This document shows positions 1 through 11,534 of a stretch of DNA of 64,000 nucleotides, in pieces. Location: contig JAXGGA010002041.1 of the NCBI GenBank assembly GCA_038373865.1, positions 62,001-126,000 of the forward strand. The letters run 5' to 3'. The notes beneath the pieces were generated by a model. The model was not told where the DNA came from and ran no database searches. It saw only the letters and a program-made list of their open reading frames with translations. The position numbers were made by a program, and so were the translations under genes. The DNA comes from Uloborus plumipes (taxonomy: Eukaryota > Arthropoda > Arachnida > Araneae > Uloboridae). How positions within the stretch are numbered: position 1 is the first letter of the stretch; every line of letters begins with the position of its first letter.

Positions 1-35
1 ATAAACATATTCCTAACTCGGTGGCATACCGCTAT

Positions 36-394
36 CTAAACAAAAGTGATCCAATCATAGGGTTGTTGCGATTTGAAGTACCAGTGGTTGAGTAAAACCG
101 CAGTTTTTCTGCCAGTATCTTTCAATTTTGCTAGAATGCATTTTTTTGAAAATTAAAGACGTCTAAATCTGTCACAGATATAACATTCGGCTCAAAACTC
201 TGCATTTTCGAAAGAAAATGGTTGTGTGATTAAGAAATGATATGCTTTCCTGAATTATGTGCTTTAAAAAAACTGCAGAAATGTTGCGGCTTTCTGCAAA
301 ATTTCTTCTTTAACCTGCAGAAAATCTGCAAATTGACTGCATTAATGAAATTTTAAAATCGCGACAACCCTATGAAAGAAGCACTTTTGCTTAG
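36..394. mobile_element. Palindromic MITE with about 30-bp inverted ends
   Basis: The two ends are inverted copies of each other: the left side carries CTAAACAAAAGTG and TAGGGTTGTTGCGATTT, and the right side carries the reverse complement with a few mismatches. The interior is short, without coding capacity, and has several CTGCAGAAA-type motifs. I see no convincing target duplication, so the superfamily is not assigned. Confidence 0.55.
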
Positions 395-952
395 TCAGCC
401 TTTTATAACATCGTGTTTGTAACATTTTTATATATAACACATTAGGAAATTCGATGAGGGTTGTTAAACCCAAGCAGGTTCTGAGTGATTGTGTTCCTGT
501 ATTTTACCGGATTTCTGGTATTTTCATGATCGATTCTGGTATTTTCATGTTCGAAAATACCGGAAATAAAATATTTTTAATTATGATTTTATCTTCCCAC
601 CTCCGGATTATTTATTTTTTCTTTTTCGAATTGTCGATGATTATACCGATAATTATTAATAATAGTCATCAAATAGAAATGTTAAGATGAAAATTCTAAT
701 TGTTTTTGTACCTTACTAAATTATTTTATTTGCATCTGATATGAGAATCAAACTTTTCTCACTTTTGAACTTTTGATGCTTATTACCCTTAGTTAGGAGA
801 AAAATAAATGAAATGTAACAAATGCAACTTTCATTACTTCATAAATGCTTTCGCACAACAAACAGTAATTCTGTTAGACTTTTGCTTTCTCCTTAAAATA
901 TTTTTTTGGAGATAATTGCTCATCACCAGCTCAAAAGTAACTTTATTAGTCA
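395..952. other. AT-rich stretch, no gene seen
   Basis: Low-GC sequence with short chance reading frames only. No terminal repeats, tRNA-like boxes or splice-flanked coding segment were recognised. Confidence 0.5.
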
Positions 953-2667
953 CTAGCTGTACCCGCACGGCTTTGCCTGTGGTATAAAATTAAATGTTCA
1001 TTTGTAAAATAATTGATATAGCCGAAAAAATGCTCTATTTTAGTTATAATTCAACTATAATTCCTTCAAAGTATGATATAAAAATTTGGTATGGACCCTA
1101 CACTACTTTCTTTTACGTGTACTTTTCTTAGTAGATGCCTTAAGTGCTAAAATAGTGCTTGGAGTGAGCAAGATAACAATTAAAACATTTATATCCCTGG
1201 TTTTCCACGAAACAATGCAAAAAATGTTTTACAATGATTCATCTCCTAAATATCGCCGATTTTCACATCATTCAGTGGATTTTTCGCAAAATATCGCCAA
1301 TAGCGCCAAATTGAGCCCAAATTTAAAAAAAAAATAATTTTTTCCGCCAACTTGGCGATATGTCGCCAAATTGGCGGCAAATACTTGCGACCAAAAGCTT
1401 GGCGATATATCGCCAAGTGGTCGCGTCAATTCATATCACTTTTGTCTGCACTGAAATGAACACTGATTTACTCCATAAAAGTGGTAAAACATCCCCGTGG
1501 GATCTTCGAATGCAACCCCGAGGGGAGAAGCCCAAAAATAGGCCAAAAGAGAAAATAAGAACAATTTTGTTGCTCACAGAAACCAACAGAAATCTTACCA
1601 AAGTTTAAAAGAAGAAGAAAGTTTTCTTTTATAGCTTAAAAACACAATACATTTTCCGAAATGAAACACTTGAAAAAGCTTCAATATCGCAATTGATACG
1701 ATATTTGGTTAATCTGTGCTTTAGGTACCCTTTTCTCGCTAAATGGGCGATAGGCGCGCTAAACGTGGTAATCCTGAGTATTTTGCGTAGTTTCTCTTTC
1801 AACTCCACGAGACAAGCAAAAACGCGCCAGTTGGTAACTTTTTTAAAACGCGCCAAGCATTGTCCCAAAGCACATTTCCACCAGGAAAAAGACAGGGTTG
1901 CCAGAGAATTGAAACAGAAAAATACTACGCCTCCTCTAAAAAATACTACTGTTTCCAAACGTTGTCAAAATCAATATTACTGAAATGCAAAATCTATGAA
2001 AATGAGAAAAAAAAAAAAATCCGCCAAATCTTTTAATTAAGTCATTAGTATATTGGAAACAGGGTTGCCAGAAAAATACTACGCCCCTTATTTGGGCCGA
2101 AAAAATACTACCGTAGTATCAAAAATACTACGTCTGGCAACGCTGGAAAAGAACGAAACAAAAATAAGTATGAAAACGTAACCATGGTAACAACATGAAA
2201 AGTTGATTTCCGTTGATAAAATAATTTATTTCATCTCTCTTTTCAAACAAATTTTATTCTCGAGCAAAACCATTTTAGAATCGTTTGGCTTGCTTTACTG
2301 AAGGTAAGCCTTGAATTCCGGGATTCTAAAAACAATTGTTACAGCTCTCCGGATGATCGTAGAAACTTCGAAAAAACTTCATTTTGTGCAGAAAATTTCA
2401 AGCTTTCGAATGACATAAGACTTGAAAACGTGTGTGAAATATTTCTTCCCTATTTTATCGAATTTTCGCTAAGAATTCGAATAGAAAAAGAACGAAATGG
2501 AATTTTCGAAAAATCGCTTCGAGGCGCAAAACGACATGCTACAAACTAATTTTGTGCCAAGTGGCATGAAAATCGACCGAAAATCGACCGGTTTTGGCGC
2601 TACGCGCGTAACAGACAGACAGAAAGAAAGAGAGACAGACAAACCTTTAGCTTTATTATAGTAGAGA
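953..2667 (-). mobile_element. Non-autonomous Helitron, copy H1
   Basis: Read on the minus strand, it starts with TCTCTACTATAATAAAGC and ends with a short GC hairpin (CACGGC/GCCGTG type) a few bases before CTAG. It lies between A and T with no target duplication, which are the hallmarks of Helitrons. A homologous copy in the opposite orientation lies at 11535-13282. The interior carries many TTGGCGA/TCGCCAA motifs, including the perfect palindrome CTTGGCGATATATCGCCAAG near 1400. No Rep/helicase reading frame is present, so it would need an autonomous Helitron in trans. Confidence 0.82.
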
Positions 2668-2974
2668 TTTACAATTTTATTTAATTAAATGCATGTACAA
2701 TATTTTGACTAAAAACTATTTGAATATATAAAATGTGTTAGTTTATGAAAGGAAATTAATTATTATGTATGTATGATTATAAAATTAGATGTGCTTAAAA
2801 AAACGCCCCCCCCCCCCACTTTTTCTTTAAAATTTTCAATTTTTTTATGAACTCACAATCACCCCTGTATATCTTTTACCAGGACATGAAGTAAACTGGC
2901 CGGGAATTCGTCTGAAAACCGGGACTGTCGTCTGGCAAGCCTACTTACAGGCTATATGCCTTCTTGTCAAGAAA
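2668..2974. other. AT-rich spacer with a poly-C tract
   Basis: Contains a homopolymeric C run near 2807-2817 and no recognisable gene or repeat ends. Confidence 0.4.
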
Positions 2975-3578
2975 TCACGGGACGCGGGAGCGTCCCGCCC
3001 CGCCAAGAGAACCAAATACAAGCCGCCAAGAAAAATGTAAAAGAGCGACCAAAGGACTGATTACGCGAGTAACCAAACAGGGGTTTTCACCCCTCTGTAT
3101 CTCAGCCCCATAAAGATCCCTAGAGTTCATTTTTGGTATACTCAATCTCCAGCGGATATTAATGCAAAAACATGTGATATCTCCCCAAAAACAACAGTGT
3201 TGTAAAAAAATCCCCCGCCAAGAAAACCTTAAATGCTCAGCCTTAAAAAGTTATGATATCGAGTTTTCCCGCCAAGTTTGTGCCAAACTACAACTAGCCT
3301 GTATGGATAGTTCTTTTAAATTGTTTTCAGTCCTGCCAGGCGGGAAGTTTTTACTCCTTAAGCAACCACCTCACAAGACAAAGCTTCCCGCCTGGCAAAA
3401 CTGAAAACAATTTAAAAGAATACCGTTAATTATTATGAATTAAAAGAAAATCCATACACGTTAGTTGTAGTTTGGCACAAACTTGGCGGGAAAACTCGAT
3501 ATCATAACTTTTTAAGGCTGAGTATTTAAGGTTTTCTTGGCGGGGGATTTTTTTACAACACTATTGTTTTTGGGGAGA
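2975..3578 (-). mobile_element. Hairpin-capped foldback element, short copy
   Basis: One end has the perfect hairpin CGGGACGCGGGAGCGTCCCG. The other two thirds (about 3172-3578) is a long near-perfect palindrome of about 400 bp containing CCCGCCAAG and CCGCCTGGC motifs. Compared with the related copy at 4672-6086 it lacks the middle segment, so it looks like an internal deletion derivative. On the minus strand it begins TCTCCCC after an A and ends GTGA before a T, a Helitron-like A^T insertion without clear duplication. The CTRR terminus of a classical Helitron is absent. Confidence 0.65.
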
Positions 3579-3721
3579 TTATATAATTACTTAAACACCC
3601 ATACGACATTTGAAAGCAAACGTAAAAATTTCCTAAAATAACTCTCAAACAAAAGCAGACATGTTCCCCCTGGTGCGGATTTTAAATGAGCTAAAATATT
3701 TTACTTCCTCATATGACTCTC

Positions 3722-6700
3722 TAGTCCGTGAAGTTAGTGCAAAAATATTTCACTTCCGGATACCAGCCTGAAATTTTATGTGGGGCTTATATTCACATAG
3801 GAGGACAAAAAAACGCCGGGAGACACTTGATCGGAGGTCAAGGTCATTCTGTGATGACGTCATCAAAATGGCCGCTTTTACAGGTAAATACGTTCGTTTA
3901 ACTGCTTAAAACTCCATCATAGATTCAAATATTGCAAAACTCAAATATATCATCTGAAAGCTCTTTAAAAGAGCTGATAAGAAATATTTAATTTTTCTTT
4001 CTGAGTTCAAGGTCCCACCTGTAATGACGTCATCAAAATGGCCGCTTTTACAGGTAAATACGTTTGTTTAACTCCCCCTAAAACTACATCATAGATTGAA
4101 ATATTGCAAAACTCAAATGTATCATCTGAAAGCTCTTTAAAGGAGATATTTAGAAAGATTTAATTTTTCTTTCTAAGGTAAAGGGCCCACCTGTGATGAC
4201 TTCATCAAAATGACCGCTTTTACAGGTAAATACGTTTGTTTAACTCCCCCTAAAACTTCATCATAGATTTAAATATTTAAAAACTCAACTATATAATCTG
4301 AAAGCGCTTTAAAAGATCTATTTAGAAAGATTCAATTTTTCTTAATGAGGTCAGGGGCCCACCTGTGATGACGTCATCAAAATGGCCGCTTTTACAGGTA
4401 AATACGTTCGTTTAACTGCTTAAAACTCCATCATAAATTGAAATATTGCAAAATTCAAAGATATCATCTGAAAGCTCTTTAAAAGAGCTATTTAGAAAGA
4501 TTTAATTTTTCTTTCTGAGGTCAAGGTCCCACCTGTAATGACGTCATCAAAATGACCGCTTTTACAGGTAAATACGTTTGTTTAACTCCCCTAAAACTCC
4601 ATCATAGATTTAAATATTTCAAAACTCAACTATAATATCTGAAAGCGCTTTAAAAAATCTATTTAGAAAGATCACGGGACGCGGGAGCGTCCCGCCCCGC
4701 CAAGAAAACCAAATACAAGCCGCCAAGAAATTTCCGTCGCCAATAAAAATGTAAAAGAGCGACTAGGACTGTTTACGCGAGTAACCAAACCGGGGTTTTC
4801 ACCCCTCTGTATCTCAGCCCCATAAAGATCCTTAGAGTTCATTTTTGGTATACTCAATCTCCAGCGGCCCCTGACGGCACATACTAAAGCAAAACATCCA
4901 GGACCCTCAGGGGGAGGGGTGATATATGTTATAAAATCGCTATTTTTCGCACTTTTTAAAAATTGTTTGACAGGGATCCAGACTAAACGGTAACTCGGAT
5001 TGAGCTCTGCTTTTGCACCCACATTTATTTTGTCCCAAAGCTCGGCATAGGGGTTTTTTCGACCCCCCACCCCCTCCCCCCTCGTTTTTATTTTCCGTAT
5101 CTTTTCTCCCCGGGGGTCTTTAGTGTTGATTTTTGGTATGAATATTCTCGATGAGACATTGAGGACATTTTCCCAAAATTTACCCCCCGGGGTCATCGCA
5201 CCCCGGAGTTATTAATGCTTAAAATTGGTCCGATTTCTATCTACTAGCTCTGTTCAACATCTGAGCATTTATGTTTTCATTGTTGGGCCACGGGGAAAGA
5301 AAACTTAATGATTTATAATTTCATCTGTTGCCAGTTTCTATTTATTAACAAATAAAATATTTGTAATTGATTTTATTGCATAAGGCTTTTAAAAGGGATC
5401 TTCAATTTAGTTCATTTTAATATGAGATCGGCAGTAAGGGTTGGGTTTTTTTTTAAACTTTTAATTTAATCGTAGTATTGTTAGCAACTAGCTTTGTTTT
5501 GCGTCGGTTCGGGTGGTACATTGTGATTGATTTCAAATTTATCCTAGACTGAAGAAGATCCTTGAACTTTTGCACCAAATGCATGCTGCCAAGAAAACCA
5601 CAGATGTCGGACCGCCAAGAAAAATGTTGAAGGGAAAAAAACATGCAAAGTAAATTTTGAAGAGAAAAAAAAAACAGACAAAGAAATAATATTAATGCAA
5701 AAACATGTGATATCTCCCCAAAAACAACAGTGTTGTAAAAAAAATCCCCCGCCAAGAAAACCTTAAATACTCAGCCTTAAAAAGTTATGATATCGAGTTT
5801 TCCCGCCAAGTTTGTGCCAAACTACAACTAACCTGTATGTATAGTTCTTTTAAATTGTTTTCAGTCCTGCCAGGCGGGAAGTTTTTACTCATTAAGCAAC
5901 CACCTCACAAGACAAAGCTTCCCGCCTGGCAAAACTGAAAACAATTTAAAAGAACTATACATACAGGTTAGTTGTAGTTTGGCACAAACTTGGCGGGAAA
6001 ACTCGATATCATAACTTTTTAAGGCTGAGTATTTAAGGTTTTCTTGGCGGGGGATTTTTTTTACAACACTGTTGTTTTTGGGGAGATTTAATTTTTCTTA
6101 ATGAGGTCAAGGGCCCACCTGTGATGACGTCACCAAAATGGCCGCTTTTACAGGTAAATACGTTCGTTTAACTGCTTAAAACTCCATCATAGATTCATAT
6201 ATTGCAAAACTCAAATACATCATCTGAAAGCTCTTTAAAAGAGCTATTTAGAAAAGTTTAATTCTTTCTTTCTGAGGTCAAGGTCCCATCTGTAATGACG
6301 TCGTCAAAATGGCCGCTTTTACAGGTAAATACGTTTGTTTAACTCCCCCTAAAACTCCATCATAGATTTAAATATTTCAAAACTCAACTATATAATCTGA
6401 AAGCGCTTTAAAAGATCTATTTAGAAAGATTTAATTTCTCTTTCTAAGGTCAAGGGCCCACCTGTGATGACGTCATCAAAATGGCCGCTTTTACAGGTAA
6501 ATACGCTTGTTATACATTTTCAATTTAAAATTGTTATAACTTTTCAACTATTTGTCTTAGAAAATAAAACCAAGCACTATAAAATAGCTCTTTTAAAGCG
6601 CTTTCGGATGATATATTTCAGTTTTGCAATATTTAAATCTATAATGGAGTTTTAAACAGTTACATGAGCGCATTTACCTGTGAAAGCGGCCATTTTAATG

Positions 6701-7189
6701 ACGTCATCACAGGTGGGCCCTTGACCTCAGAAAGAAACATTAAACCTTTCTAAATAGATCTTTCAAAGAGCTTTCAGATGATATAGTTGAGTTTTGAAAT
6801 ATTTAAATCTATGATGGAGTTTTAGGGGGAGTTAAACAGACGTATTTACCTAGAAAAGCGGCCATCTTGATGACGTCATTACAGGTGGGACCTTGACCTG
6901 AGAAAGAAAAATTAAATCTTTCTAAATAGCTCTTTCAAAGAGCTTTCAGATGATACATTTGAGTTTTGCAATATTTCAATCTATGATGGGAGTTTTAAGC
7001 AATTAAACGAACGTATTTACCTGTAAAAGCGGCCATCTTGATGACGTCATCACGGGAGTTAATGAAACCTGATCAAGTGTCTCCCGACGGTTTTTTGCTC
7101 TTATATATGTACATAAGCTCTGTACCAAATTTCACACTGGTATCCGGAAGTGAAATATTTCGACTGTTTTTGTCGCTAACTCCACAGAC
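3722..7189. mobile_element. Foldback element with long TIRs made of about 175-bp tandem units
   Basis: The left arm (from TAGTCCGTGAAGTTAG) and the right arm (ending CTAACTCCACAGACTA) are inverted copies that share ATATTTCACTTCCGGATACCAG and CGGGAGACACTTGATC. Inside, about eight forward units lie on the left and about three inverted units on the right, each near 175 bp and meeting around 6515-6650. Almost every unit has GATGACGTCATC followed by GGCCGCTTTTACAGGTAAATACG or its reverse complement. The left arm is interrupted by the insertion at 4672-6086. No transposase is visible. FB-type elements with repeated TIRs are the nearest known architecture. Confidence 0.65.
4672..6086 (-). mobile_element. 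Hairpin-capped foldback element, long copy inserted in the tandem array
   Basis: Same two ends as the element at 2975-3578: the GC hairpin on the left and the roughly 390-bp palindrome on the right (5700-6086). Between them lie about 830 bp of GC-richer sequence with no credible gene. The surrounding array unit gives an empty site: AGAAAGA joined to TTTAATTTTTC is found uninterrupted in neighbouring units. The insertion therefore falls at A^T with no net duplication, or with a 3-bp GAT duplication, which this copy alone cannot exclude. Confidence 0.68.
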
Positions 7190-7191
7190 TA

Positions 7192-9300
7192 GGGGAAGAC
7201 CGCCTATATTGGACCCCCTAAGAACAGGAGGCCTGTGTCGCTCAATGTGAAGCAAAACAAAAATACAAAATAGGGCATCGAGAGCTAAATTTAATCAGGA
7301 ACCGCCATAGGAGCTTATATTTTCTAAAAATATGGAAATTATTTTTTAAAAAATTATCTTACAAAAAGTTGCAAAAGTTCAATTTAGGAATATATGCGCC
7401 TATATTGAACCATGCGCTTCCTAAATTGGACCGTACCAGGAAATCATAAAATAATTTATATTTGAACTATATATCTTTTTTCCAGGATTTGCAATAGAAT
7501 TTCTTTTGCTTCGGTCTCATTTAGGCAGTGTTGATACACTCACCGATGGCATTTCATGCATTTAATCATGTTTTGCGCTTCCTCTATGACAAATATTGCA
7601 ATAACAACTGTTTCGTGCAGTTTCATGCTTATTCTTGTGTGACTTTTTCTGTGCTATGCTTCTTTCATACGGTGTTAGGATGATTGCTGAGATAGCCTTC
7701 CTTTTTGTTCTTTCTATTTTTTAGGTAAATTGATATGTAAGCTTGGCCTTTACAAAATCATAGTTGAAGTTGACGATCATGCTTTGATGAGAACTATCCG
7801 CTGATTATGCACAGCTTGTACTAATTTAAGTCGTAGCTAGTTCTTGTACATGGTGTGCAACAGTACAACTTACACCGAACATGTAGCCTGCTCACTTTGA
7901 GTAGTTTTATCTGGACTACTTACCTCGAACTCTGCTCCAGCCAAGTCATTGCCGCTAAACACATGTCAATTAACAGGACTAACTCCTGTTCTTTAGCATC
8001 AACTCACTGCATTTGCCATAGCCTTGATTGAGGTTTACCCATAAGAGTTACCAAACAGTTCTTCTATTCGATATTGGGTAATGAGCCTCATTGGATGTTC
8101 TCGCATCCATGTATCACACACTCGATTAAAATATGTAGTCAAAGGCTGAAAAAAGATAATATCTTGCATGGTGTGCTTAAAGGGAAAGCATTATTGTATC
8201 GCTCTCGTTAACCAAGTTTATTACATCTGTGCTCTTGGTTTAACGGTTTTGATGAAATATTGTATCAATTGTGTGAATTATCGTTTGTGATCCAACCTTT
8301 TTTTGAACAAGCATATTGCTCACCATGGGGTGCTTTTATGACAAGCACATACTTGGAACGTATTATTTTGAAAATATGCATGGGGAGGGAGGGTGGTGTA
8401 GCAATTATGTTGCACTCATGCAGCAAATAGCAAGTGTGTTTCTAACACGTTCACCACACATTAGTGCTCCAAACTGGTGTTTACCTTTATACGTCAATAT
8501 ATTTAGGGCATTTGGACTGTGAAAAAACCGGTTTCATCTACATTGAACATTTTAGTAGCATATTAATTGTTTTTTTTTTTTTAAATCTTTTCGAACAAAT
8601 CGAAGAATTTCATTTTTTTTCCTCGGTAAACCAGTATAAATTTTATTTAAATTAATAGCTATGTTTAACAACCTGAAACAGCAACTTAATGGAAAGAGAA
8701 AAAAAAATATTTCAAGAATTTGCAGCTTCTAGAAAATGTGCGTGATAAAAAAAATGAATATCGTGAATAGGGGTTAAAGTATGCTTAAAATAACTTGATG
8801 GAAATAACTACGCTATTAAATCAGATGAATCAATTATTTAATGTTACAATTAATAAAAAGTCTTGCTTAAAATCAGATCCTTAAATTGGACCACTGGTCC
8901 AATATAGGAAATTTTTTTCGGTCCAATAAAGGAAAACATGCCATTTTTTATTCTTCAACTTATTTCTCTGTCAAAAATTATCGCAATCGCTCATGTAAAT
9001 TCATAGATGTGATCCTCATTAAACAAAGATTGTCATGCTATAACAGCAGTTTACCTCAGTTTACAAGTTTTAGTACTATCTTACTAGGTACAAGTCCGCA
9101 AAATAAGATTTTACACGTTTCCAACATAAATCATACCGTAACTCACGCTACGCAGTTCAAAGACTGGTGAAACTTCATACACATTGATTTTATTCCTAAA
9201 ACTTCATGCGTCTACCGTCAAAGTGTAGTATAGAGCTTTGTATTAGATTTTAAGCCCGAAGTCCAATTTAAGCAGTGGTCCAATATAAGCGGTCTTCCCC
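7192..9300. mobile_element. TA-targeting non-autonomous DNA transposon (GGGGAAGACCGC ends)
   Basis: TIRs GGGGAAGACCGCCTATATTG and its near-exact reverse complement are bounded by TA on both sides, as for Tc1/mariner/pogo-type insertions. Motifs resembling the inner TIR (TATATTGGACC, GGTCCAATATAGG) recur near 7390-7440, 8890-8930 and 9260-9300, possibly as binding sites. No long coding frame is present. It splits the outer edge of the foldback element, because the sequence resumes after 9302. Confidence 0.7.
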
Positions 9301-9360
9301 TACTCGGGTTCTGGACTCATACGCACTCGAGAATTTATTCAAGTTCTTGTATCAATTTTA

Positions 9361-9662
9361 GGCATGGATTCAAGTGAAACACCATTGCAATCGCTTCGAA
9401 TTGCAATCGCTACTGGAAGTGAATTACATTATCATCAACTTAACTTGGCACTGACGTCACTACGGGTGGAGCCAATAAGAGCTCACAAGCAGTCAGTGAT
9501 CTCCTCTTATTCGCCAAGTAGGCTGTGACGTTTTATCTAGCTCGTTTTTCATAGGCAAACGTCACGCTGACGTCACGATGTTTTTATCAAGAAACGTTCT
9601 AATGTAATTCATTTCCAGTAGCGATTGAATTTGCGATCGCCTGTTTCACTTGAATTCCTGCC
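9361..9662. mobile_element. Harbinger-like MITE, copy 1
   Basis: About 302 bp with inverted ends GGCATGGATTCAAGTGAAAC and a right end complementary to GGCAGGAATTCAAGTGAAAC. It is flanked by TTA on the left and TAA on the right. Close copies lie at 17096-17398 and 58443-58753 and a divergent one at 39956-40317. The 3-bp TWA-type target is that of PIF/Harbinger. The interior contains TGACGTCA-like motifs and the repeated pair TTGCAATCGCT/AGCGATTG. Confidence 0.8.
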
Positions 9663-10850
9663 TAACTCTGTATCAACTAGACCTGAACTTCCCTAGCCTT
9701 TAAAGATTCAAGATATCTTTCCACTATTTACATTTTACAACTGATTTACTTCGAAATAGTTTTTTTTCGTATAAAATTAAAGTATTTCAAATTCTCAAAC
9801 CCTTTAATTGAATTTTCTTAGCAGAAAGTTATTCTTCAGAAGTTATGCCTGTATTAAACGCAGAAGAAAGCACTCCCCGATAATGCAACGCAAGTTTTTC
9901 GAAGTCTAAATATCTTAATTCATGTTAATAAATCTGAGAGAAGAATTCCTCATAGTTAAATGACTTAATTTTGCATCCACGCACATTTCAACTAACATCA
10001 ATATTTAATCCTTTACCATCGATCAAAACGTAAGTGAATCGGCATAAAGTAGCATTTAAAAATGTACAATGTAGAAAAATAAAAGAGGTTTCGTGAGAAG
10101 CAACAAATATCTAAAAATCATAATGTAATTAATCCCGATATAAATATTCCTGATAATAATCTCAGTGATAGTATTCCTACCACTCACTCAATAGCATTTT
10201 AACCATTATCTCAGAATGTCTTTTCTTTCTGAAAAGCAATTTGAAATGAGTGTTTCGTGCGTGGTTCTGTATTGTGTGCACTTTTTTTTTTTCTTTTCCG
10301 ATGCAATAAGATCGTTATTTTCGCTTCATCCACGCATGCGCTTGTTATGGAGCCACACCTCTTCTCACAAAGCGCGTGCAGACGATTTTTAGTTTAGTAG
10401 GGAATTTAAGTACACTTGAAGAAAATGGAATAACTCAGGTAAAACGCTCTCGTTTTTTTCTCGCATTCTATTCGTGTAAAATATGATTGTTTCAGGGTTG
10501 CCATTGTTTACAAATGCTGTTGAAGGTGTTTGTTTTGTTTTCTTAATTGATAAATAACACGTGGTTTTTGGAAGTTCTAAGAATTTTTAGTAGAATTCAT
10601 TTGCTGCATAAATATTGCCAACAAATTTAGCACTCTTAAGTGGGGTTCATTTTTCAAATACCGCTCGATAATTTTGTATATTATTGCATTCTAACTAATT
10701 TTCGCACATGTGAAATTGTTTTACAAATGACACATGGCTCAAAAAGTTTAAGTACGATCAATGGAATTATTCTTTTCGAAAATGCTACATCGCACGTGTT
10801 TTATTTTGGTGCAGTGGAAGAATTACGAAACAGTTCTTGTTTGTATCCAT
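9663..10850. other. Non-repeat sequence with a possible promoter-like patch
   Basis: Mostly AT-rich. Around 10330-10440 it contains CACGCATGCGCTTG, close to the NRF-1 consensus, then a T/A-rich run and CTCAG^GTAAAA, which could be a non-coding first exon donor. This is motif-level evidence only; no coding start follows before the splice site. Confidence 0.2.
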
Positions 10851-11534
10851 TAAGACGGGGGGGGGGGGGTCTTGGGATCTTATACTGGAACGTAGGTACA
10901 CTGGTACGACGTTCTGGTATTTTTCTACTAGGCAGAACTCCGCTTCGGAATATTTTGAGTAATATTTTGTTTGATATAAAAATCGTAATTTCTCTCCAAA
11001 TCATATTAATTTTCATGTTCAAATAGGAATCGTTGCTAAAATTAATATTTCGTGAAATATTTACAAACCAAATAATAAATAACGTTTTTTCAAATGCGTA
11101 AGCTATGATTAATACGCGGCAAAAAAAAGGGGGTGATAAAGGTTTAGCTGGTTCCCCCCCTCCTCGTCTTATCGTGCGATGATTAAACAAGAAAATAAAC
11201 TCCCAATGAAATCACAAGATTTGACAACAGTGGAGTCTTGACTTACGCGAGTGTATATTCAAAGTTTCGCATTGTGAAAAGACGATTTTTTGGTAAACAT
11301 ACACAATATGGACCCTAGTAATCACTCCGCAGTGCTCTTCGTAATATTTGAAGGGGTGTGTCATCGCTCTGGGTTGTATGGGGATGCAAGTTTACTCTAA
11401 ATCCTTACTGGTGTATTTAAAAAATAACAATAATAATAACCGCCCGTGTGTGTCGTTTTTAATGGCTTTAAAGAAATTACTCTTCAGGAAAATCGATTAA
11501 CGCGCATATTAAAAGGTTAAACTAAAAATAAAAA

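Noticed and set aside
4672..5196. Open frame of 174 codons on the minus strand
   Set aside because: It lies in the middle of the hairpin-capped element, has biased composition without any domain, and starts within the GC hairpin. A chance frame is more likely.
10851..11171. Short element with TAAGACG / CGTCTTA ends next to G and C runs
   Set aside because: The matching ends are only about 7 bp plus homopolymers, and the flanks show no duplication.
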